In this document: positions 37,421-45,194 of the stretch, one piece after another
How positions within the stretch are numbered: position 1 is the stretch's first letter
How the letters are laid out: the number at the start of each line of letters is the position of its first letter
Assembly: GCF_900099645.1 (NCBI RefSeq)
Contig: NZ_FMTL01000001.1
Span: 992,001 to 1,056,000 of the forward strand
Length of the DNA: 64,000 nt
DNA from: Pseudomonas peli
Lineage (GTDB): Bacteria; Pseudomonadota; Gammaproteobacteria; Pseudomonadales; Pseudomonadaceae
Direction: 5' to 3'
Notes under the pieces: model-generated
Told to the model about the DNA's origin: nothing
The model's input: the letters and a program-made list of their open reading frames with translations, nothing else
Database searches by the model: none
Position numbers and translations under genes: made by a program

Positions 37421-37606
37421 TTAGTTAGAGTTGGCGATGGCGCCAGTCATAATATTGCGCGCGTCAGACTGACCCGACTTGTCATAACCCTTGGCCTGGT
37501 AATCTTGGAACTGAGGGATGGCAACAGCAGCGAGAATACCGATGATCGCGATAACGATCATCAGTTCGATCAGGGTAAAACCCTTTTGGCTCTTGTTCGA
37601 CTTCAT
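37421..37606 (-). CDS. pilA: Short type IV prepilin, PilA-N type
   Basis: 61-residue prepilin. Leader MKSNKSQKG is followed by [14 protein letters not shown], a canonical major-pilin helix with Phe1, Glu5 and Pro22; the mature chain is only 52 residues and ends AIANSN, without the globular domain of a normal pilin (about 140-150 residues). Residues 27-42 ([16 protein letters not shown]) echo the Geobacter PilA-N pattern (Y-x4-Y, then SDxRN). The ATG has a strong AAGGAGATC site eight bases upstream, and a sigma-54 promoter lies about 55 bases before it. PilD, encoded at 40779, would cleave and methylate it. It is not truncated by an obvious mutation, since the next gene supplies a secreted C-terminal half. 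Confidence 0.93.
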   Translation of the reverse strand: MKSNKSQKGFTLIELMIVIAIIGILAAVAIPQFQDYQAKGYDKSGQSDARNIMTGAIANSN

Positions 37607-37662
37607 GGTGATCTCCTTGAAATGCACAGTTAACGTAGCCTGTTGGCTCGTACCTTAAACAC

Positions 37663-37678
37663 ATCAAATAGCGTGCCA
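37663..37678 (-). promoter_or_regulatory. Sigma-54 (RpoN) promoter of the split pilin genes
   Basis: On the minus strand TGGCAC-GCTAT-TTGAT matches the RpoN consensus TGGCAC-N5-TTGCW at every position except one (A for C in the -12 element), with exact spacing. It is about 57 bases upstream of the short pilin start. PilR, encoded at 57544-58881, is the known sigma-54 activator of pilA. Confidence 0.9.
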
Positions 37679-37845
37679 ACTCCACACCAGCGCAAGCTGC
37701 TGCGCCCCGAGCAAAGCGCGCCTGCAAACCACAGAAATTAGCGTTAAAAAGCGACGTTTTTTGTCACCCTAATTGTACGCAGTGGCAGGTCCGTCGCTTC
37801 TCGTTTATAAGTTGTGGATACTTTACCGCTCTCGATGTGACCTTT

Positions 37846-39552
37846 ATGACTGACGCCCCCGTTCTGACCGGCCTGGTTCGCCAGCTGGTGCTTGCTGAAA
37901 TCATCGACGAAGCAACCGCCATCAAGGCTTCCCAGCAAGCCCAGCGCAATAACATCCCTCTAGTCACTTACCTGGTACAAAATAAGCTGGCTAATAGCCG
38001 GCAAATCGCCGCACAGGCAGCAGAGCAGTTCGGCGTACCGCATATGGACCTCGCCTCACTCGACCGCGAGGCCCAACCTAAAGAGCTGATAAGCGAAAAA
38101 CTCGCCCGCAAGCACCGCGTCATTCCCTTATGGAGGCGGGGCAACAAGCTATTTATTGGCATCTCGGACCCCACCCAACAACAGGCAATCACCGATATTC
38201 AGTTCAGCACGGGCATGAATACCGAAATGATCATGGTCGAAGACGACCGCCTTGACGCCGCAATCGATCAGTATTTCGACAACGGCAGCAAAGCCATGAG
38301 CGGAATGGGCGACATCGACCTCGACGAAGGCCTTGTGTTCGAGACCGAAGCGGAAGGCAAGGATGACAACGCCGCAGGCGGTGATGGCGATGACGCCCCG
38401 GTAGTTCGCTTTGTGAATAAGATGCTGCTGGACGCTATTAAAAGCGGCTCATCGGATCTGCACTTTGAGCCGTATGAGAAAACCTACCGTGTGCGCTTTC
38501 GCACCGACGGCATCCTGCAGGAAATTGCTCGCCCGCCTATTCAGCTCGCTCCGCGCATCTCAGCTCGCCTCAAGGTAATGGCAGGCCTGGATATTTCCGA
38601 GCGGCGGAAGCCGCAGGATGGGCGGATAAAGATGCGCATTTCAAAAACAAAATCCATCGACTTTCGTGTAAGCACGTGCCCAACACTGTGGGGCGAAAAG
38701 ATCGTGATGCGGATTCTTGACTCCGCTAGTGCGCAGATGGGCATCGACGCCCTTGGGTACGAAGAGTCACAGAAAGAGCTGTACATGGCCGCACTGAAAC
38801 AACCACAGGGCATGATTCTGGTAACCGGCCCTACTGGCTCCGGCAAAACAGTCTCCCTTTATACGGGCCTGAATATCCTCAACACCGTCGACGTCAATAT
38901 CTCTACAGCTGAAGACCCGGTTGAGATCAACCTGGAGGGCATCAACCAGGTCAACGTAAACCCCAAACAGGGCATGGACTTTACCGCAGCGCTGAAGTCG
39001 TTCCTGCGTCAGGACCCTGACATCATCATGGTCGGCGAGATTCGCGATCTGGACACCGCATCGATTGCCGTCAAGGCCGCCCAGACCGGCCACATGGTGA
39101 TGTCAACGCTGCACACCAACAGCGCCGCAGAAACACTGACGCGCCTGCGCAACATGGGTGTGCCGTCGTTCAACATTGCCACGTCAGTCAATCTGATCAT
39201 TGCCCAGCGCCTGGCGCGCAAACTGTGCAGCCACTGCAAGAAAGAAGTTCAGGTCCCACGCGAGACCCTGTTAGAGGAAGGCTTCCCAGAAGACCAGATT
39301 GGCAAATTCAAGATTTACAGCCCTGTAGGCTGCGACAGCTGCAACGGTGGTTACAAAGGCCGTGTCGGTATTTATGAAGTAGTTAAAAACACGCCTGCAC
39401 TGCAACGGATTATCATGGAAGAAGGCAACTCGATAGATATCTCTCTCCAGATGCGTAAAGACGGCTTTAATGACCTTCGTACCTCAGCCCTGCTGAAGGC
39501 CATGCAAGGTGTCACCAGCCTTGAAGAAGTGAACCGCGTCACTAAGGACTAA
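37846..39552 (+). CDS. pilB: Type IV pilus extension ATPase PilB
   Basis: Hexameric ATPase that powers pilus extension from the cytoplasmic face. The protein has 568 residues from the ATG at 37846; a GTG three codons upstream is an alternative. An N-terminal T2SSE_N/MshEN-like domain (about 1-150) precedes the ATPase core with Walker A GPTGSGKTVSLYTGLN, Walker B GEIRDLDTA region, HTNSAAET, and the zinc tetracysteine CSHC/CDSC. The N terminus TDAPVLTGLVRQLVLAE aligns with P. aeruginosa PilB. It is divergent from the pilin genes and heads pilB-pilC-pilD. Confidence 0.96.
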   Translation: MTDAPVLTGLVRQLVLAEIIDEATAIKASQQAQRNNIPLVTYLVQNKLANSRQIAAQAAEQFGVPHMDLASLDREAQPKELISEKLARKHRVIPLWRRGNKLFIGISDPTQQQAITDIQFSTGMNTEMIMVEDDRLDAAIDQYFDNGSKAMSGMGDIDLDEGLVFETEAEGKDDNAAGGDGDDAPVVRFVNKMLLDAIKSGSSDLHFEPYEKTYRVRFRTDGILQEIARPPIQLAPRISARLKVMAGLDISERRKPQDGRIKMRISKTKSIDFRVSTCPTLWGEKIVMRILDSASAQMGIDALGYEESQKELYMAALKQPQGMILVTGPTGSGKTVSLYTGLNILNTVDVNISTAEDPVEINLEGINQVNVNPKQGMDFTAALKSFLRQDPDIIMVGEIRDLDTASIAVKAAQTGHMVMSTLHTNSAAETLTRLRNMGVPSFNIATSVNLIIAQRLARKLCSHCKKEVQVPRETLLEEGFPEDQIGKFKIYSPVGCDSCNGGYKGRVGIYEVVKNTPALQRIIMEEGNSIDISLQMRKDGFNDLRTSALLKAMQGVTSLEEVNRVTKD

Positions 39553-39555
39553 CCC

Positions 39556-40779
39556 ATGGCGACCAAGACTATTCAGCCCAGCACTTTTCAGTGGGAAGGC
39601 AAAGACAAGAAAGGCAACACGCTCAAAGGGGAAGTGAATAGCACCTCGGCTGCACTGGTGAAATCTCAGCTGCGGGCACAGGGCATTGCAGCCAATAAAG
39701 TAAAAAAGAAACCGAAATCACTGTTTGGCGGTGCAGGCAAAAAAATAACCCCATTGGACATCGCGCTATTCACACGTCAAATGGCCACAATGATGGGGGC
39801 TGGGGTTCCATTGCTGCAGTCGTTTGACATTATTGGCGAGGGGTTTGAAAACCCCAATATGCGTACGCTAATCGGTAACGTGAAGCAAGAAGTGTCTGGC
39901 GGTAACAGCCTTGCCAACTCACTGCGCAAATTTCCCGATCACTTTGATGACCTATATTGCAACCTGGTGGATGCAGGCGAGCAATCCGGTGCCTTGGAAA
40001 TGCTGCTTGATCGTGTAGCAACCTACAAAGAAAAAACCGAGGCACTCAAAGCTAAAATCAAAAAAGCAATGACTTACCCTGTTGCGGTAATTATTGTCGC
40101 TGTGATTGTTACAGCCATTCTTCTCATCAAGGTGGTACCGACCTTTCAGGGCGTGTTTGCTGGCTTTGGAGCAGAACTCCCGGCGTTCACCATGATGGTC
40201 ATTAACATGTCTGAGTTTCTCCAGGCCTGGTGGTTTCTAATACTTGCCGCATTTTTTGGTGCTGCCTTAGTAATTAAAACCACTCACCGTAAAAGTGAGA
40301 AATTCCGTGACGCCACTGACAAGGCAAAGCTCAAGCTACCAATTGTTGGCAGTATCCTTTTCAAAGCCACAGTTGCACGTTTTGGCCGCACTCTAGCTAC
40401 GACCTTCTCGGCCGGTGTTCCTCTTGTAGAGGCACTTGACTCCGTAGCCGGCGCAACTGGTAACGTGGTGTTCCGCACAGCGGTAAATCGAATTAAACAA
40501 GATGTATCAAGCGGCATGCAGCTAAACTTCGCCATGCGCAATACTGGTATTTTCCCCGCGATGGCAGTGCAGATGGCCGCAATTGGCGAAGAGTCCGGCT
40601 CCCTTGACGCCATGCTGGATAAGGTTGCCACCTACTATGAGGCTGAGGTCGATAACGCGGTGGATAACCTCACCACACTGCTCGAACCATTAATCATGGC
40701 TGTTCTCGGCATTCTGGTGGGTGGTCTGATCATTGCCATGTACCTGCCAATTTTCAGCCTAGGCGGCGTGATAGGTTGA
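39556..40779 (+). CDS. pilC: Type IV pilus inner-membrane platform protein PilC
   Basis: 407-residue membrane platform on which pilins are added or removed. Two T2SSF domains are visible: the first with FTRQMATMMGAGVPLLQSFDI, the second with FGRTLATTFSAGVPLVEALDS; three hydrophobic helices lie near residues 170-200, 215-245 and 375-400. It starts three bases after pilB and its stop overlaps the pilD start (TGATG). Nothing unusual that would explain how a two-chain pilin is accommodated can be seen in the sequence. Confidence 0.96.
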   Translation: MATKTIQPSTFQWEGKDKKGNTLKGEVNSTSAALVKSQLRAQGIAANKVKKKPKSLFGGAGKKITPLDIALFTRQMATMMGAGVPLLQSFDIIGEGFENPNMRTLIGNVKQEVSGGNSLANSLRKFPDHFDDLYCNLVDAGEQSGALEMLLDRVATYKEKTEALKAKIKKAMTYPVAVIIVAVIVTAILLIKVVPTFQGVFAGFGAELPAFTMMVINMSEFLQAWWFLILAAFFGAALVIKTTHRKSEKFRDATDKAKLKLPIVGSILFKATVARFGRTLATTFSAGVPLVEALDSVAGATGNVVFRTAVNRIKQDVSSGMQLNFAMRNTGIFPAMAVQMAAIGEESGSLDAMLDKVATYYEAEVDNAVDNLTTLLEPLIMAVLGILVGGLIIAMYLPIFSLGGVIG

Positions 40780-41648
40780 TGCTCAACTTATATGTCATTG
40801 CTACCAACACCATTCTATTTACCGCAGCCGCGCTGTTGCTTGGACTACTAATTGGTAGCTTCCTTAATGTAGTGGTATATCGACTCCCCGTGATGATGCA
40901 ACGTGAGTGGCAGGCAGAAGCAAAATCGATTTTGCTTCTGCCTGCCGACACAAGCACATCAGCATTCAATCTTTTGCTGCCCAACTCGCAATGCCCGCAC
41001 TGCTCTCATGAAATAAGGCCCTGGGAAAATATTCCGGTTATCAGCTACCTGTTTCTGCGCGGTAAGTGCTCTAGCTGTAAAGCACCAATCAGCATGCGCT
41101 ACCCACTGGTTGAGCTGGCCTGCGGGTTATTGTCGGCCTTTATTGCCTGGCACTTCGGTTTTACCTGGCAGGCGGGAGCGATGTTGCTGTTGACCTGGGG
41201 CTTACTGGCGATGAGCCTGATCGATGTTGATCATCAGCTGCTTCCAGACTCGCTGGTGCTGCCGCTGCTGTGGCTTGGCTTGATTACCAATAGCTTTGGG
41301 TTGTTTACCAGCCTGGAAGATGCGCTCTGGGGCGCGATTGCTGGCTATCTGAGCCTGTGGTCGGTGTACTGGCTGTTCAAGCTGGTAACGGGCAAGGAAG
41401 GCATGGGTTATGGCGACTTCAAGTTGCTGGCGATGCTCGGCGCATGGGGTGGCTGGCAGGTATTGCCGCTGACGATATTGCTGTCATCGCTGGTGGGCGC
41501 CGTGCTGGGCTTGATCATGCTGCGCCTGCGAAACGCGGAAGCCAGCACGCCTATCCCCTTTGGTCCTTATCTGGCGATTGCCGGCTGGATTGCCTTGATC
41601 TGGGGCGAGCAAATCACTTCCAGCTACCTGCAGATTGCAGGGTTCTAA
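40779..41648 (+). CDS. pilD: Prepilin peptidase / N-methyltransferase PilD
   Basis: 289-residue membrane aspartyl protease that cleaves type III signal peptides after glycine and methylates the new N terminus. Features: LIGSFLNVVVYRLP near the N terminus, the zinc tetracysteine CPHC and CSSC, the first catalytic aspartate in SLIDVDHQLLPD, and the GxGD aspartate in GMGYGDFKLLAML. The ATG at 40779 overlaps the pilC stop. Likely clients in this window are the short pilin, FimT, FimU, PilV, PilW and PilX. Confidence 0.96.
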   Translation: MLNLYVIATNTILFTAAALLLGLLIGSFLNVVVYRLPVMMQREWQAEAKSILLLPADTSTSAFNLLLPNSQCPHCSHEIRPWENIPVISYLFLRGKCSSCKAPISMRYPLVELACGLLSAFIAWHFGFTWQAGAMLLLTWGLLAMSLIDVDHQLLPDSLVLPLLWLGLITNSFGLFTSLEDALWGAIAGYLSLWSVYWLFKLVTGKEGMGYGDFKLLAMLGAWGGWQVLPLTILLSSLVGAVLGLIMLRLRNAEASTPIPFGPYLAIAGWIALIWGEQITSSYLQIAGF

Positions 41649-41702
41649 AAAAGCGTCATAGCCCTGGCTAAACCGGGCTGGCGCGTCACACCCGTGACCG
41701 TC

Positions 41703-41725
41703 GGCGGCTCAAGAACTGAGCCGCC
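41703..41725. other. Hairpin between pilD and coaE
   Basis: GGCGGCTCA and TGAGCCGCC form a perfect 9-bp stem around AGAAC, with no T run. It could be an intrinsic hairpin for factor-dependent termination or mRNA protection after pilBCD. The stretch 41649-41800 holds nothing else I recognise. Confidence 0.4.
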
Positions 41726-41800
41726 CTCTATGGTTCGCCATCAGCCAAGCCGCTGCACTACAATCGCGCCCTTATATGTCCTGCATGAGCTCGCACCTTG

Positions 41801-42412
41801 ATGACAAAACCCTGGATTCTTGGCCTAACCGGCGGCATTGGCAGTGGCAAGAGTGCTGTGGCACAGCACTTTATCGACCTAGGCGTTCATCTGGTCGATG
41901 CCGACCACGCGGCGCGCTGGGTGGTTGAGCCGGGTAAGCCAGCGCTGGCGAAGATAGCTGAACACTTCGGCAGCGATGTGTTGCAGGCCGACGGCCAGCT
42001 TGATCGCGCCGCGCTGCGCAACCGAATTTTTGCCGATGCCAATGAGCGACGCTGGCTCGAAGCGCTACTGCACCCGCTTATCGGCCAGGAAATCATCCAG
42101 TACCTAGCGCGCGCAGAATCACCCTATGCAATTCTGGTTTCGCCACTGCTGGTTGAGTCAGGCCAGCACAAGCTGACCCAGCGCATACTGGTGGTGGACG
42201 CATCTGAAAAGCTGCAAGTGCAGCGCACCATGGCTCGCGACCAGAGCTCCAACGAACAGGTGCAGGCTATTCTCAAAGCCCAGGCCAGCCGTGCAGAACG
42301 CCTGCAACATGCCCATGACGTACTGCTTAATGATCAAGACTTGCCCTGGCTGCGAGCCGAAGTGGAACGACTCCACACCTTTTACCTAAGCCTACGCGGA
42401 GGCCAAGCATGA
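41801..42412 (+). CDS. coaE: Dephospho-CoA kinase
   Basis: Last step of coenzyme A synthesis: phosphorylates the ribose 3'-hydroxyl of dephospho-CoA. 203 residues. P-loop [14 protein letters not shown] at the N terminus, then the CoaE core [36 protein letters not shown] and VSPLLVESG. The ATG at 41801 is preferred over a TTG one codon earlier. The stop overlaps yacG by four bases. The pilD-coaE-yacG order is widespread in gammaproteobacteria. Confidence 0.96.
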   Translation: MTKPWILGLTGGIGSGKSAVAQHFIDLGVHLVDADHAARWVVEPGKPALAKIAEHFGSDVLQADGQLDRAALRNRIFADANERRWLEALLHPLIGQEIIQYLARAESPYAILVSPLLVESGQHKLTQRILVVDASEKLQVQRTMARDQSSNEQVQAILKAQASRAERLQHAHDVLLNDQDLPWLRAEVERLHTFYLSLRGGQA

Positions 42413-42609
42413 GTACGCCAACCCTAGTCGCCTGCCCCACCTGTAGCGCCCCCGTCGAATGGGGCCCGCAAAGCCCGAGCCGGCCATTCTGCAGCGAACG
42501 CTGCAAGCTGATCGACCTCGGCGCCTGGGCCTCGGAAGAGCACGCAATTGCCGGCAACCCACTGGAAGATGATCTGTTCTCTGGGGAGTTACCGCCTCGC
42601 GAGCACTGA
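42409..42609 (+). CDS. yacG: DNA gyrase inhibitor YacG
   Basis: 66-residue zinc-finger protein. Zinc ligands are in [13 protein letters not shown] and [15 protein letters not shown] (CX2C-X15-CX3C pattern), followed by an acidic tail (ASEEHAIAG, then DDLFSGELP). The E. coli homologue binds GyrB and blocks DNA binding. It overlaps coaE by four bases (ATGA), supporting a shared operon. Confidence 0.93.
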   Translation: MSTPTLVACPTCSAPVEWGPQSPSRPFCSERCKLIDLGAWASEEHAIAGNPLEDDLFSGELPPREH

Positions 42610-42612
42610 TAT

Positions 42613-42828
42613 TCAAGGCCGCATAAAACTGTAGTCGCGCTCGTCATCCAGATTGTCGGCGAGAAACTGCAGTTCTGCGGCCAGATCCGCCGCGCTGCGC
42701 CCGACCCGGCTGCGCTCGACCACTGCGCTGAGCATAGCCCGCAGCGCCATGGCCTGATCGAAATCCTGCGCCTCAACATCCTGCAAAATCTGCTCGATTG
42801 CCTGCCTCGCCCATTGGTGCACGCCCAT
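42613..42828 (-). CDS. Small conserved hypothetical protein
   Basis: 71-residue protein (starts MGVHQWARQAIEQILQD, ends RDYSFMRP), predicted almost wholly helical and acidic. GAGGACG lies seven bases upstream of the ATG. Its place after coaE-yacG on the opposite strand fits the small hypothetical gene I recall at PA4531. No motif or function is recognised. Coding potential is supported by conservation of position and good codon use rather than by a known domain. Confidence 0.65.
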   Translation of the reverse strand: MGVHQWARQAIEQILQDVEAQDFDQAMALRAMLSAVVERSRVGRSAADLAAELQFLADNLDDERDYSFMRP

Positions 42829-42932
42829 GTCACGTCCTCTCTGTTGATAGATGCAAGATCGCGCATAGCCATTCGCGCAACTTGATCTGGATCAACCTGC
42901 ACAACGCAATCGAAACGCTGAAGGGCGCGCCA

Positions 42933-43622
42933 TCAGCGCGGCAGATCATCACCCTTCCAGGGCGCGGCCAGATAACGCGTGCGGTTGAAGGTCTCCAGCC
43001 AGTCTGGATAGAACACCACCAACGCGGTCACCAGCATGCCGTTGATAAAGGCCTCGGGGAAAATCACCAGCCAGAGGTAGCCGATAAAATCCTCCAGCCA
43101 GGGCGGCATCGGGAACAACCCGTCCACCCAAAGCAAGGTGAAGGCGGCAGCGATACACAGCAAGGCAGCCAGCGCAGCGGCGAAGAAGCCGCTGAAGAAG
43201 ATGTAGACGAACAGATTGCGCGGCTGCTTTTTCTCAACCCAAAGCGCGCAGGCTTCGGTCACCCACACGGGTATCACCACCAGCAGCACGCCGTTAACAC
43301 CCAGGGCTGCAAGATCTTGTCGGCCCAGCACCAGCAGCCCCAGCTGCGCAATCAACCCCACCAGCATGGCCAACGGCCAATCCAGCAGCAAGGTGACCGC
43401 CGTCATGCCGATAAAGTGATAGGACAGGCCCGAGTCGAAATCCCGACGCACCAGCCACAGCACAAACAGCGCCAGCGCTGTACCACCCAGCAAATGCTGA
43501 CGACGCAGATCACTGCACAGCTCAACCCAGGGCGCACGCCAGATCGCCCAGCACAGCAGCGGCAGATAGATCAGCCAACCCAGTATCAGGCTGGTGGAAG
43601 ACAACAAGTGCGCGGCAATCAT
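42933..43622 (-). CDS. CbiM-like energy-coupling factor permease
   Basis: 229-residue integral membrane protein with six or seven helices. HLLSSTSLILGWLIYLPLL at the N terminus, LSYHFIGMTAVTLLLDWPLAML and PEAFINGMLVTALVVF are characteristic of the CbiM/ECF substrate-binding family. No ATPase or T component lies nearby, so it may use shared modules or act alone; metal (Co, Ni) or other cargo is unknown. I chose the ATG at 43622 because a GGGGGG tract precedes it at normal distance; two in-frame ATGs upstream lack one. Confidence 0.75.
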   Translation of the reverse strand: MIAAHLLSSTSLILGWLIYLPLLCWAIWRAPWVELCSDLRRQHLLGGTALALFVLWLVRRDFDSGLSYHFIGMTAVTLLLDWPLAMLVGLIAQLGLLVLGRQDLAALGVNGVLLVVIPVWVTEACALWVEKKQPRNLFVYIFFSGFFAAALAALLCIAAAFTLLWVDGLFPMPPWLEDFIGYLWLVIFPEAFINGMLVTALVVFYPDWLETFNRTRYLAAPWKGDDLPR

Positions 43623-43754
43623 GCGGAACACCCCCCAAGCCATCGTGACTGACTTGTGCAGTCTACAACTGCGGGCTCCAGCAACACATGAAAAGCACGC
43701 AACAACCGCCGCAGAGGGTACCAACAACCCAAGCGCGCAGGCTAAGCTGAGCCT

Positions 43755-44384
43755 ATGGATGACTCAGATTACCTGCGCCTGCTGACGCATCAGGCTGAAC
43801 AAGCCAACGCCTTTCTCTCAAACGCACGCAAGTGGGAACGCGAGCGCTGGGTCTGCCAGCGCCTGCTACAAGCGCTGAACGTCAGCCACCGCCTGGATGA
43901 ATTCAGCGCCGCCAACCATGAACCACCCGACGTATTGTTCCGCGAGGCCAGCTTTGAAGTGTTCTTCGTCCTCGACGAAGGCCGTCGCCTGAATGATGAG
44001 TGGCGTGCCGAACTGGAACGGCGACGCAGCGCGTTTTCCCTCAGCCAACTGGTGCGGCGCGAAACCAAACCACGGCGCATTGCCGCAGGCGAGCTGCAGC
44101 AGCGACTCACACCCACGCTGCGCAAAAAAGCCCACAACTACAAAGAGCGCGGCCTCGACCTGGGCGAGCTGGACTTGCTCGCCTACGTCAACCTGAAGCG
44201 CGCCGTGCCAGACTTCAACAGCCACTTTCCACCACCGACCGAGTTTCTCCGCCAAGGCTGGCGCTCGCTATCACTGGTCGGTCCGACCTTTGCCCGCGTG
44301 CTGTTCGCCCATCCGAGCGCACCCGACTTTCTGCGCCACAACCTCGGTCGCAGCATACTTTTCGATGTAGGTATCAGCCTGTGA
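43755..44384 (+). CDS. DUF1780 family protein
   Basis: 209-residue cytoplasmic protein of the DUF1780 family, restricted largely to Pseudomonas and relatives. A charged helical N terminus (EQANAFLSNARKWERERWV) and a central FEVFFVLDEGRRLNDEWR stretch are seen. Structure-based annotation of the family suggests a putative endonuclease-like fold, but activity is not established. Its stop overlaps the GTG start of the MOSC gene, so the two are coupled. Confidence 0.8.
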   Translation: MDDSDYLRLLTHQAEQANAFLSNARKWERERWVCQRLLQALNVSHRLDEFSAANHEPPDVLFREASFEVFFVLDEGRRLNDEWRAELERRRSAFSLSQLVRRETKPRRIAAGELQQRLTPTLRKKAHNYKERGLDLGELDLLAYVNLKRAVPDFNSHFPPPTEFLRQGWRSLSLVGPTFARVLFAHPSAPDFLRHNLGRSILFDVGISL

Positions 44385-44875
44385 GTCCTCTGCATGAACT
44401 GCTTGCCGCCGTGCCTCAGCAAGGCTGTGTACGCTGGATAGGCGTGCGCCCCGCATCGCGAGCAACGATGATTGAATTGGACGCCGTGGAAGCGCGCCGT
44501 GAAGCAGGCCTCACCGGCGACCACAGCCGGCCGGGGCCGCGCAATGCCAGGCAAGTCACCCTAATTCAATGGGAACACCTCGCGGTGATAAGCGCCTTAA
44601 TGGGTCGCCCTACCGAACAGCCGATCAACCCGATTGAACTGCGGCGCAATATCGCCATAAGTGGCATCAACCTGTTCAGCCTCAAGGGCCGACGCTTCCG
44701 CCTCGGCCAGGCGATACTGGAAACCACCGGCTGGTGCCAACCCTGCGCCAAGCTGGAGGAACGCTTAGGGCTTGGTACCTTTCAGGCCATGCGCGGCCAC
44801 GGCGGAATTACCGCGCGCGTGCTACAAGGGGGCATTATTCGCTTGAATGACGCCCTGCGCGTTGAGCCTTTATAA
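44381..44875 (+). CDS. MOSC domain-containing protein
   Basis: 164-residue MOSC domain protein (molybdenum-cofactor sulfurase C-terminal type). Seen: VRWIGVRPASRATM at the N terminus, GLTGDHSRPGPRNARQVTLI, NPIELRRNIAISGINL, and WCQPCAKLEERLGLGTFQAM with the conserved cysteines expected in the MOSC active site. The GTG start at 44381 overlaps the DUF1780 stop (GTGA). The family binds or transfers sulfur or cofactor-bound metals; the YiiM/YcbX relatives reduce N-hydroxylated bases, so a similar role is possible. Confidence 0.85.
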   Translation: MSPLHELLAAVPQQGCVRWIGVRPASRATMIELDAVEARREAGLTGDHSRPGPRNARQVTLIQWEHLAVISALMGRPTEQPINPIELRRNIAISGINLFSLKGRRFRLGQAILETTGWCQPCAKLEERLGLGTFQAMRGHGGITARVLQGGIIRLNDALRVEPL

Positions 44876-44957
44876 GTCGCGCGGCTAGAATGCCCAGCAC
44901 TTCAGCCTGTAATCGATCCCATCAATTGCCAACCGCCCCCATTAATTCGAGGCACGC

Positions 44958-45131
44958 ATGTCCAGTCGCCTGAATCCTGATGATAAAAAACGTGTCGAGC
45001 AATACCTTAGCGCTCCGCAACATCAGGTCGAGCGCCAGCCGTTCAAGGTCTGGCGACTGCTGCTGATCATCGTAATGGTCACGATTGGCCTGGGTGTGCT
45101 GAGCCGTCTTCTGAGTCGACTGGTGCTATGA
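44958..45131 (+). CDS. DUF3094 small membrane protein
   Basis: 57-residue protein (MSSRLNPDDKKRVEQYLSAP at the start) with one C-terminal membrane helix (WRLLLIIVMVTIGLGVLSRL) and a terminal basic segment. This matches the DUF3094 family seen next to ndh in Pseudomonas. The ATG is preceded by GAGG eight bases upstream. Function unknown. Confidence 0.8.
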   Translation: MSSRLNPDDKKRVEQYLSAPQHQVERQPFKVWRLLLIIVMVTIGLGVLSRLLSRLVL

Positions 45132-45194
45132 GCTGCTTAGCGCTCGCCCACAGCGACTCGCCACTTTTTCTTAAAAGCCTTATGAGCGTGTCTG

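Noticed and set aside
37402..37440. pilA interpreted as a normal pilin broken by a frameshift or nonsense mutation
   Set aside because: The downstream gene has its own ribosome site and signal peptide, and neither a pilin reading frame nor pilin-like sequence continues past the stop; a separate gene explains the data better.
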